From Acidimicrobiaceae bacterium (lineage in GTDB: Bacteria; Actinomycetota; Acidimicrobiia; Acidimicrobiales; Palsa-688): a DNA stretch of 8,985 bases. Below, piece after piece: positions 1 to 5,303 of this stretch (its first letter is position 1; each line of letters starts with the position of its first letter). A model generated the notes under the pieces. It worked only from the letters and a program-made list of their open reading frames with translations. It made no database searches and was not told where the DNA came from. The stretch spans positions 1 through 8,985 of the forward strand of contig PMHU01000335.1 of assembly GCA_003156795.1 (NCBI GenBank), written 5' to 3'. The translations under genes and the position numbers were made by a program.

Positions 1-84
1 CTGAACCAGCCGCACGCGGTCGGCCTGGGCGAGGAGATCCCGCCGGTGCTCACGGGCCACTTGCTCCAATATCCAGGGCTGCAT
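1..84 (-). CDS. Hypothetical small protein, N-terminal 28 codons only (cut by window edge)
   Basis: An ATG at 84-82 opens a frame that stays open to the left edge. It is preceded by a strong ribosome binding site, AGAGGAG (plus-strand 91-97), with a 6-base spacer, which is the best argument that this is a real start. The visible peptide begins MQPWILEQVAREHRRDLL and is rich in charged residues, as expected for an amphipathic helix with no signal peptide. Short actinobacterial proteins of unknown function often begin this way, but I cannot assign a family from 28 residues. It is divergent from the ArsR-like gene; a weak TANNNT-type -10 (TAGCCT, plus-strand 125-130) would give a leader of roughly 34 bases. 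Confidence 0.6.
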   Translation of the reverse strand, partial: MQPWILEQVAREHRRDLLAQADRVRLVQ

Positions 85-144
85 TCGGTGCTCCTCTCTT
101 GGTGGTTCCGTACTCGTTGAGATCAGGCTACCGGGAAATTGTCC

Positions 145-183
145 TTGCGATACATGTTTTTTAAGATATAGTTATCTAACTAT
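145..183 (+). promoter_or_regulatory. Promoter and palindromic operator of the ArsR-like gene, leaderless start
   Basis: A -35-like TTGCGA (145-150) and a -10-like TATAGT (167-172) are separated by 16 bases, placing transcription start at about 179-182, on or next to the ATG at 182. No Shine-Dalgarno sequence is visible, so the mRNA is probably leaderless. A perfect inverted repeat, ATAGTTA-TC-TAACTAT (168-183), overlaps the -10, the inferred start site and the first two bases of the start codon. A protein bound there would block RNA polymerase, as expected of an autorepressor site for a winged-helix dimer. The surrounding AT-rich patch (about 151-183) stands out against the GC-rich background. 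The layout is seen; the regulation is inferred. Confidence 0.65.
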
Positions 184-1183
184 GCCAGTCGCAGACGAAG
201 CCACCATGGTCCTCACCGAACCCAGAGTCCACTACCTCGTCAGGACCTCTCTCGTCATGGACGTGTTGTGGGCCCTGGTCCTCCACGACGGCGAGCCCGA
301 CCCCGACAACTACCCGATGCGGGCGGGGCGGTTCGTGGCCGCCCCGGGCCTGGAAGAGCGCATCGGGGCGTTCTGGGACGACGGCGAGGCCTGCTTCACC
401 GAGCTGTTCGTCGTGGCCGAGAGAGGCGGGGTGCTCGACGAGGACGACCCGGACCGCCTCCTGGCCGGCTTGGAGGTCGGCGCCGCCGCCGAGGCCGGCT
501 TCGAGCAGCTCTCCACCGAGGCGCCCGAGGACCAGGCCATTTTCAGGCGGCGGCTGGCCCGGCTCCGCGACGACGTCGACTTGCGCCGAGCCTGGATCGA
601 GCTGGTCCGGGACGTATGGTCTGCCGTGTCGGTGGCGTGGGAGCTCGAAGGGCGGCCCGCCGTCGACGCCTACGCGTGGGACTTGCGGGGGAAGTTCGCC
701 CAGTGCAGTTCCTACACGGACCTCGAGGGACTGTTGCAATGCGACTTCAACGGAATGCTGCCTCGCGTGGTGCGGGAGTACTCGGCTGCCGGTTTGCCGG
801 TGGTCGTGGTGCCGGCCTGGTTGGCGCGCAAGGTGTTCGTGATCGGCCTGGGCGACCGGTTGCTCATCGGCCACGCGGTTCCGGCCCGGCCGATCGGGCC
901 CACCGCCGAGACTCGAAGCCGGGCTCGGCGCTTCAAAGCCCTCGGCGACCCCACCCGGTTGGCCATCCTCGAAGCGACCGCCCGGCGCCCCAGAACCGTG
1001 GGGGAGCTGGCCGCCGAAATGGGTGTGGCCCAGCCGACGGTATCCAATCACGTGCGGATCCTGCGCGACTCCGGGATCCTGACCCAGGTCAAGGACTCGG
1101 CTCGGCGGCTCGAACCAGATCCCGAGGCCCTGCAACGCCTGGCTGACGAGCTTCTCTGCTCGGCCATCCGGCCGGCTCGGTAG
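182..1183 (+). CDS. ArsR-family winged-helix transcriptional regulator with a long N-terminal domain (333 aa)
   Basis: The C-terminal part (about residues 245-325) is an ArsR/SmtB-type winged helix: it opens with FKALGDPTRLAIL (251-263), has a helix-turn-helix with recognition helix around AQPTVSNHVRILRDSGIL (283-300), and a short wing after it. The usual metal motif ELCVCDL is replaced by VGELAAEMG, so classical arsenic or metal sensing is unlikely. The first 240 residues are an additional domain of mixed helix and strand with no membrane segment. It resembles the long N-terminal regions of actinobacterial ArsR-like proteins such as the DUF5937 group, but that link is tentative; it may bind a ligand or mediate dimerisation. 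The ATG at 182 is chosen because the promoter ends on it. The gene is followed after 86 bp by the desaturase in the same direction. The effector is unknown. Confidence 0.85.
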   Translation: MPVADEATMVLTEPRVHYLVRTSLVMDVLWALVLHDGEPDPDNYPMRAGRFVAAPGLEERIGAFWDDGEACFTELFVVAERGGVLDEDDPDRLLAGLEVGAAAEAGFEQLSTEAPEDQAIFRRRLARLRDDVDLRRAWIELVRDVWSAVSVAWELEGRPAVDAYAWDLRGKFAQCSSYTDLEGLLQCDFNGMLPRVVREYSAAGLPVVVVPAWLARKVFVIGLGDRLLIGHAVPARPIGPTAETRSRARRFKALGDPTRLAILEATARRPRTVGELAAEMGVAQPTVSNHVRILRDSGILTQVKDSARRLEPDPEALQRLADELLCSAIRPAR

Positions 1184-1214
1184 CTCCGGCTGGCCCGGTA
1201 GCTCCGGCTGGCCC
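1179..1214 (+). repeat. 18-bp perfect tandem duplication spanning a stop codon
   Basis: The unit GGTAGCTCCGGCTGGCCC occurs at 1179-1196 and again, directly adjacent and identical, at 1197-1214. The first copy contains the TAG stop of the ArsR-like gene (1181-1183), and the second carries a redundant in-frame TAG (1199-1201). A recent slippage duplication is the simplest explanation. It has no effect on the protein. Confidence 0.9.
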
Positions 1215-1221
1215 GTGGAGC

Positions 1222-1261
1222 TGTTACAGAGTTAGACTAATTGGGCTCCGTCGTGTAACAT
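1222..1261 (+). promoter_or_regulatory. Probable promoter and operator region of the desaturase gene
   Basis: A -10-like TAACAT (1256-1261) lies 18 bases after a weak -35-like TTAGAC (1232-1237). Transcription would begin near 1268-1270, on the ATG at 1270, and no Shine-Dalgarno sequence precedes that ATG, so this is another probable leaderless start. Two symmetric elements surround the promoter. TGTTACA (1222-1228) and TGTAACA (1254-1260) are perfect inverted copies with centres 32 bp apart, about three helical turns. TTAGACTAA (1232-1240) is a small palindrome over the -35. The AGTTA half-site at 1230-1234 is shared with the operator of the upstream regulator gene. The promoter assignment is moderate; the operator roles are inferred. 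Confidence 0.5.
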
Positions 1262-1269
1262 CTGCGGCG

Positions 1270-2226
1270 ATGGTCGCCACCATGGTCCCGCCAGCGCGGG
1301 TACTCCCCGACGTTCTACCCACCGAGCGCCTGACGGCGTCGGGTCGCCCGGTGCCGAGGCTTCGCTCCGAGCTGCGCCGCATCCCCGGTGGGCGCAACGC
1401 GGTGACCGTGATCGGAGCGTGGGCCCAGTCGTTCGGCGTGGTGGCGCTGGCCGCCTACATCGATCGCTGGTGGGCCTACGCCGTCGCTTTCCTCCTCATG
1501 GGTCGGGCCTTCGCTCTGCTCAACATCCTTGGACACGAGGCGGCCCATCGCCTCCTCTTCGCCCGGCGTCGAATCAACGACTTCGTCGGCCGCTGGCTCC
1601 TTTCCTACCCAGCGTTCACCCCATTCGACCTTTACCGCCGGGTCCACATGGCCCACCACAAGGACGAGATGGGCCCGGAGGAGCCCGACGTGGGGCTCTA
1701 CTCGGGCTACCCGATCTCGCCGGAGTCGATGCGGCGAAAGCTGATTCGCGACGCTTCGGGGATCTCCGGCTGGAAGAACTTGCGCCCCCTTCTCAAGGCG
1801 ACCCTCAATAGATCATCGCGGCGATTGGCGGTGCGGATCCTCGGGATACAGATTGTGATCTGGGCCGCCTTCTGGGTGGCGAGCGGCCGATGGTGGCTGT
1901 ACCCGCTGCTGTGGCTGGCGCCGTGGATGACAGTATGGCGGGTCCTCAACAGGCTGCGGGCCATCGCTGAGCACGCCGGGATGGAGCGATCCGCCGATCG
2001 GCGCAAGACCAGCCACGTGGTTCGCCAGAGCCGCCTGGCCCGCTTCTGGATGGTCCCGTACAACACCGGATGGCACCTCGCCCACCACGTCGACAGCGGG
2101 ATCCCTTGGCGGCGGCTCCCGACGTTGCACCAAGAACTGGTGGCGGCCGGCTGGATCACTCCGGAGCTCGAGTATCCGAGCTACCCGGCCCTGTGGCGCG
2201 CCCTGGCTTCCGGATCGGGCCTTTAG
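1270..2226 (+). CDS. Membrane fatty acid desaturase family protein (318 aa)
   Basis: The three histidine boxes of membrane-bound desaturases are present: HEAAH (residues 89-93), HMAHH (126-130) and HLAHH (269-273), with an additional His in AEHA (235). These would hold a di-iron centre on the cytoplasmic face that oxidises an acyl chain or similar lipid with O2. Hydrophobic stretches near residues 44-63, 68-87, 188-204 and 208-226 fit the four membrane spans of the family. The length is within the usual range. The motif NRLRAIAEHAGM (227-238) is seen in a subgroup of the superfamily that also contains hydroxylase-like members, so hydroxylation cannot be excluded and the substrate is unknown. 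The ATG at 1270 is chosen from the promoter position; a second ATG at 1282 would shorten it by four residues. Its TAG stop overlaps the stop of the convergent PaaX-type gene. Confidence 0.88.
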   Translation: MVATMVPPARVLPDVLPTERLTASGRPVPRLRSELRRIPGGRNAVTVIGAWAQSFGVVALAAYIDRWWAYAVAFLLMGRAFALLNILGHEAAHRLLFARRRINDFVGRWLLSYPAFTPFDLYRRVHMAHHKDEMGPEEPDVGLYSGYPISPESMRRKLIRDASGISGWKNLRPLLKATLNRSSRRLAVRILGIQIVIWAAFWVASGRWWLYPLLWLAPWMTVWRVLNRLRAIAEHAGMERSADRRKTSHVVRQSRLARFWMVPYNTGWHLAHHVDSGIPWRRLPTLHQELVAAGWITPELEYPSYPALWRALASGSGL

Positions 2227-3053
2227 CCCCGCCGGCCTCTCGGGGCGGGGCCGGGGCGGGACCGCTCCCGTCGCATCAGCTTGCCCAGCTCGACCTCGTA
2301 GCAGTCATAAGCGCGACGCAAGCGGGCCCCCGGCCAGCCGCGGGGTAGCAGAGCCGTGGGCAGCACGGGATCGTCGCGGAAGTGGCGTACCATCGAAGCG
2401 GCCACGACGAAGCGCTGCGCCGGGTTGGAGCTTTCGTCGAGGGCTTCGATCAGCGCCTCTGCCCTGGACGCCCAAGTTGGCAGATGCCAAAGCCTGCCGG
2501 CCATCGGGGCCGGCGATTCCCCGTCGAAACCGGCCCTGGCCTCAGATTTCCACACCCGCTGAGATACGGCCTCGGGCCAGCCCCGTAGGAGGTTGTTCGG
2601 ACGAGTCCAGACTCCCGGTCGCAGCTCCGCCAGTCGCATCGCCAACATGTCGGCGCCTAGGGCCGCCCGGTCGACAGCCCCCCGTACGGCCGGCTTGGCG
2701 ATGGCGAGCTCCCACCCGCCCCGCCACGGCTTGGTTTGCGGGTGGACCCCTTGGTCCTGGCGCTGCTGGCGATTGACCAATCGCGAGCTGAGCCGGTAGG
2801 CGCCGTCCTCGGCGACCACGTCGCCGTCGGCGGTCAGCCTGGACAGGGCGACTCGCGTCGTACCTTCCGATATTCCGAACAGTTCGGTGGTGCGCACCAA
2901 CGAACTGACCGCGAGGAAAGGGGGATGACTGCCCAACAGGATCGAAAGGATCACCGACCGGGCGGTCAGGGGCCGCAGGTCCAGGCCGGCGGACGCCCGG
3001 CTGCTCAGGGGACCCCGATGGCCGTCGCTTCGCGGCGTTGGCGCTGTTCCCAC
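2223..3053 (-). CDS. PaaX-family transcriptional regulator (about 276 aa, start uncertain)
   Basis: The architecture matches PaaX proteins, known from the phenylacetate-degradation repressor. An N-terminal winged helix runs from about LTARSVILSILLG to YRLSSRLVNRQ (residues 29-95 of the 276), with a recognition region GISEGTTRVALSRL (60-73). A middle domain carries WELAIA (114-119), and the C-terminal motif DDPVLPTALLPRGWPGARLR (227-246) is typical of the family. The start is not clear: no good ribosome binding site precedes any candidate. A GTG at 3053 gives a normal family length and a 49-bp overlap with the cyclase; a GTG at 3065 adds four residues; a CTG at 3008 would create a CTGA overlap with the cyclase stop. 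Translation is therefore probably coupled to the cyclase. No paa catabolic genes are in view, so the regulated pathway is unknown. The C-terminal tail is rich in Arg, Pro and Gly. Confidence 0.78.
   Translation of the reverse strand: MGTAPTPRSDGHRGPLSSRASAGLDLRPLTARSVILSILLGSHPPFLAVSSLVRTTELFGISEGTTRVALSRLTADGDVVAEDGAYRLSSRLVNRQQRQDQGVHPQTKPWRGGWELAIAKPAVRGAVDRAALGADMLAMRLAELRPGVWTRPNNLLRGWPEAVSQRVWKSEARAGFDGESPAPMAGRLWHLPTWASRAEALIEALDESSNPAQRFVVAASMVRHFRDDPVLPTALLPRGWPGARLRRAYDCYEVELGKLMRRERSRPGPAPRGRRG
2226..2251 (+). terminator. GC-rich hairpin just after the desaturase stop, possible weak terminator
   Basis: GCCCCGCC (2226-2233) pairs perfectly with GGCGGGGC (2244-2251) around a 10-base loop, starting on the last base of the desaturase stop codon. 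No T-run follows on the plus strand, so it is not a canonical intrinsic terminator. It also lies inside the last codons of the convergent PaaX-type gene, so the symmetry may partly reflect GC-rich Arg/Gly/Pro coding. Confidence 0.3.
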
Positions 3054-3664
3054 GAAGACGCACACGCAGTGGAACAAAACCGATGCACGCTGTTGTCGGA
3101 CCCGAAGCGGGTGTCGAGGCCGGCGATCGCAGGCAGAACCAATCCGCAACACGGGTCGGTCGTCATGGGCTCGCCCCGGCCGACCTCCAGGACACACGCC
3201 TCGAGGGGGTGGTCGAACCCAGTAGCCGGATAGGGGAGCATGGCGCCCGCCGTTACCCATCGCGGCGCCAGGCTCGCCACCTCCCTGGTCGCCAGCACCT
3301 GGCCCGGGGCCGCGGCGTCGCACAGGCGCGAGGCCACGTTGGCAGCCCGGCCGATGTAGTCGTCGCCCTCGAACATGATCACCGCCCCTTGGGCCAAGCC
3401 GGCCCGGATCTCCAGATGTACGCCGTCGGGGACGCAAGCGGCCAGTTCGATGACCATCGCCACCACCGCCTCCGCGTCGCTCGAGCTGAGCATGGCCCCA
3501 TCGCCCAGCCACTTGGTGACCCTGACCCCCCGACGCGCCGCTATCTCGCGGACCCGGGTGCGGAAGTTGGTCAGGACAACGACCGTCTGCTCGTCGCCAT
3601 AGTGCTCGGTAAACGCGGTGAAACCACTGAGGTCGACGAAGGCAAAACAGCGCTCTACCCGCAT
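3005..3664 (-). CDS. Class III adenylate/guanylate cyclase domain protein with C-terminal YHS-like Cys motif (219 aa)
   Basis: The N-terminal 130 residues form a single class III cyclase catalytic domain. Visible key residues are the metal-binding aspartates D11 (FVDLSGFT) and D55 (KWLGDGAML), K51 and D101/D102 at the expected purine-specificity positions, and N109 and R113 (GRAANVASRL) for the transition state. All are present, so the enzyme is predicted to be active, more likely on ATP because of K51. The tail (about 168-205) carries DPCCGL (170-175) and FCSTAC (196-201) followed by a Trp, the pattern of a YHS-type domain that may bind a metal. No receptor, membrane or HAMP region precedes the domain, so the protein should be soluble and homodimeric. 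The start ATG has AGGA with a 7-base spacer. It lies 55 bp after the NlpC/P60 gene and overlaps the PaaX-type gene. Confidence 0.87.
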   Translation of the reverse strand: MRVERCFAFVDLSGFTAFTEHYGDEQTVVVLTNFRTRVREIAARRGVRVTKWLGDGAMLSSSDAEAVVAMVIELAACVPDGVHLEIRAGLAQGAVIMFEGDDYIGRAANVASRLCDAAAPGQVLATREVASLAPRWVTAGAMLPYPATGFDHPLEACVLEVGRGEPMTTDPCCGLVLPAIAGLDTRFGSDNSVHRFCSTACASSWEQRQRREATAIGVP

Positions 3665-3675
3665 GGGATCATCCT

Positions 3676-3720
3676 GCCGGGCAGCGTACCGGGCCCCGCG
3701 GTGGACGCGAACTGCCCGGC
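3676..3720 (-). other. Intergenic hairpin between hydrolase and cyclase genes
   Basis: GCCGGGCAG (3676-3684) and CTGCCCGGC (3712-3720) form a perfect 9-bp inverted repeat enclosing 27 bases. On the minus-strand transcript the stem starts on the last base of the hydrolase stop codon and ends directly beside the AGGA ribosome binding site of the cyclase (3675-3672). No U-tract follows. It could be a weak terminator, an mRNA-stability element protecting the upstream message, or a structure that affects cyclase translation. Confidence 0.5.
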
Positions 3721-4841
3721 TACTCGACCCGGCTGGCGAGCACGAAGAACGAGCTCAACGGCACGACCTGAACATCAGCCCCGGTGTAAGGAGCCTGAAC
3801 GATCATGCCGTTACCCACGTACATGGCGACGTGCTGGCCGGGGTCCGCTGGGAAGACCAGGTCACCAGGCTCCAGGTCGGACATCGGAATGTGGGTGGTG
3901 TCGGCGTATTGGGCTCCACTGAAGTGGGGCAGCGATATGCCCACTTGGGCGTATGACCACATGACCAAGCCGGAGCAGTCGAACGAGTCCGGCCCCGCTG
4001 CGCCCCAAACGTAGGGATCGCCGACCCGGCTCTCGGCCGCGGCTACCGCCCCGGAGGCGCCGCTGCCAACCGGTGGGGGTGGGCCGAAGGAGGTAACAGG
4101 GGAGCTGGACGAGGCGCTGCTGAGGGCCTGGGCTTGGGCGGCTGCGGCCTGCGCCGCGGCCAGGCGCTGCTGGGCCGCCTGCTGAGCGGCGACGGCAGCT
4201 GCGGCTTCCTGCTGGGCCACCAGGGTGGCGATCTGACCGGTGACCTGGCTCTGCTCGGCCGTCAACTGTGAAGCGAGACTTGAGACTTCTTGCTGAGCCG
4301 AAGCTACCCTGCGAACCTCGGCCTGGGCCGCCGCGGTCTGATTCTTGAGGTTGGTTTCGGCGGCCTGCTCCTGCAGTGACGCCAGGTGGTACTGGTCGAT
4401 GGCGTCGCTCTGGTCCGTGGCCAGGGTGTTGACGTACTCGGCGCGCAGCAGGCTATTGGTCGCGTTCTGCATGGCCGAGGAGCCCGACGCGAGAGGATTG
4501 GCTCCACCGTTGACGTAGGCGTTGATGGCGTCCTGGAGGAGCGCGGCCCGGGCCCGGCCGGTCGAGGCCTCGCTGGCGTTGAGCTGCAGAGTGGCCGAAG
4601 CCACTTGACCTTGAAGGGTCTGCACCTGGTTGCGCGCCTGGTCGTATTGCTCGGAGAGCGCTTCCTCCTGCTGGCCGAGGGCGCTGATTCGAGACACGAG
4701 CGCGGCCGCCTCAGCCCTGAGGTCCGAGACCGAATCTGCGGACGCTCGAGGAATGACGAGACCGGAAGTCAGCGCGACAACAGATGCCACCGCCAGGACC
4801 CGACCCGCGTGCCGACGGAAAATCCACGTGCACGTAGTCAC
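3720..4841 (-). CDS. Secreted NlpC/P60 peptidoglycan endopeptidase with coiled-coil region, RipA-like (373 aa)
   Basis: A signal peptide (basic FRRHAGR, then a hydrophobic stretch to about residue 30, with likely cleavage after PRASA at 35) directs export. Residues 36-115 and 140-240 are long Gln/Ala/Glu-rich helices predicted to form coiled coils, an arrangement known in actinobacterial RipA-type hydrolases where it is autoinhibitory or partner-binding. A Ser/Pro linker (241-260) leads to the C-terminal NlpC/P60 domain (about 263-373) with catalytic Cys289 in DCSGLVMWSY and His337 in GQHVAMYVG; Gln349 occupies the third catalytic position, where His or Glu is often found. It should cut peptide stems of peptidoglycan during cell separation or wall growth. 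The start is GTG; only a weak ribosome binding site is seen, consistent with a leader of about five bases from the promoter just upstream. Confidence 0.92.
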   Translation of the reverse strand: MTTCTWIFRRHAGRVLAVASVVALTSGLVIPRASADSVSDLRAEAAALVSRISALGQQEEALSEQYDQARNQVQTLQGQVASATLQLNASEASTGRARAALLQDAINAYVNGGANPLASGSSAMQNATNSLLRAEYVNTLATDQSDAIDQYHLASLQEQAAETNLKNQTAAAQAEVRRVASAQQEVSSLASQLTAEQSQVTGQIATLVAQQEAAAAVAAQQAAQQRLAAAQAAAAQAQALSSASSSSPVTSFGPPPPVGSGASGAVAAAESRVGDPYVWGAAGPDSFDCSGLVMWSYAQVGISLPHFSGAQYADTTHIPMSDLEPGDLVFPADPGQHVAMYVGNGMIVQAPYTGADVQVVPLSSFFVLASRVE

Positions 4842-4852
4842 AACGGAGCCCC

Positions 4853-4881
4853 AACCTAGGTGAACGGCAGGCGCAGATCAA
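4853..4881 (-). promoter_or_regulatory. Promoter of the NlpC/P60 gene
   Basis: On the minus strand TTGATC (4881-4876) and TAGGTT (4858-4853) are separated by exactly 17 bases, a good match to the main vegetative sigma factor pattern. Transcription would start around 4846, about five bases before the GTG at 4841, giving an almost leaderless mRNA. I looked for a c-di-AMP (ydaO-type) riboswitch, which precedes some actinobacterial hydrolase genes, and did not recognise its conserved blocks in this short region. Confidence 0.55.
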
Positions 4882-4904
4882 GGCATTGCGCTGCGGCGAG
4901 CCCT

Positions 4905-4962
4905 CCGGCGGTCCCGCCGGGCGCCTGGCCCTGACGCAAAAGCGCAGGTGGTTGACGCTTTT
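4905..4962. promoter_or_regulatory. Repeats in the divergent 4842-4997 region, candidate binding sites
   Basis: This 156-bp gap between the hydrolase and DUF3039 genes contains no gene. It holds a GC hairpin, CCGGCGG-TC-CCGCCGG (4905-4920); a perfect inverted repeat AAAAGCG (4938-4944) with CGCTTTT (4956-4962); and a direct repeat TGACGC (4932-4937 and 4953-4958), 21 bp or two helical turns apart. TTGACG at 4952-4957 resembles a -35 for the plus strand, but no -10 sits at the right distance. The arrangement suggests a shared control region; no protein can be named for it. Confidence 0.35.
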
Positions 4963-4997
4963 CCGTACCCAACCCGTCGTTGGATAGCCTGACGGAG

Positions 4998-5273
4998 ATG
5001 TCGGACCTCTCGGTCTCCCCGGTCCATACCGATCCGACTCTTGACGGCGATCACGAGCGCATGACGCACATCGTGCTCGAAGGTTGGAAGCCTGAGGAGG
5101 GCGACTTTGTGGCGGCCGGACCGACGGTGGTGGAAGGCCTAGTCAACGGCACGGCCGTCAAAGCTCTGTGCGGGAAGGTCTGGGTGCCGGCGCGTGATCC
5201 GAAGCGGTACCCGCTGTGCCCGACGTGCAAGGAAGTGGCCCAGTCCATGGGTTGGAAGGTCCCCGCCTTCTGA
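4998..5273 (+). CDS. DUF3039 family protein (91 aa)
   Basis: The core VKALCGKVWVPARDPKRYPL followed by CPTCKE is the signature of DUF3039, a small actinobacterial family of unknown function. Cys58, Cys74 and Cys77 (numbered from the ATG at 4998), perhaps with a nearby His, could bind zinc. The acidic N-terminal stretch ending LDGDHER, just before the conserved core, also fits family members, which favours the ATG at 4998 over the internal ATG at 5061; a TTG at 4980 is possible but less likely. There is no well-placed ribosome binding site. A TANNNT -10 (TAGCCT, 4985-4990) close to the ATG would give another leaderless message. No signal peptide or membrane segment is present, so it should be cytoplasmic. 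It is divergent from the hydrolase and converges on the reductase with a 30-bp gap. Confidence 0.85.
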   Translation: MSDLSVSPVHTDPTLDGDHERMTHIVLEGWKPEEGDFVAAGPTVVEGLVNGTAVKALCGKVWVPARDPKRYPLCPTCKEVAQSMGWKVPAF

Positions 5274-5303
5274 TGCCAGCTGATTCACCGCGGCCCGATC
5301 GAG

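Noticed and set aside
200..212. The 13-base string GCCACCATGGTCC near the starts of both the ArsR-like gene and the desaturase (also 1276-1288), looking like a Kozak context
   Set aside because: Eukaryotic initiation context is irrelevant here, the string sits at different distances from the two starts (18 and 6 bases), and Ala-Thr-Met-Val codons explain it. Likely coincidence.
176..1135. A long minus-strand open frame (319 codons) opposite the ArsR-like gene
   Set aside because: Its product is Gly/Pro/Arg/His-rich low-complexity sequence with no recognisable domain, while the plus-strand frame has a clear winged helix. It is a GC-driven shadow.
3066..3512. Extension of the PaaX-type frame upstream to an ATG at 3512
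   Set aside because: The extra residues are Arg/Gly-rich shadow translation of the cyclase gene, which is well supported in another frame.
4842..4997. Possible c-di-AMP (ydaO) riboswitch upstream of the NlpC/P60 gene
   Set aside because: The inferred promoter is only about 12 bases from the start codon and the conserved riboswitch blocks were not recognised.
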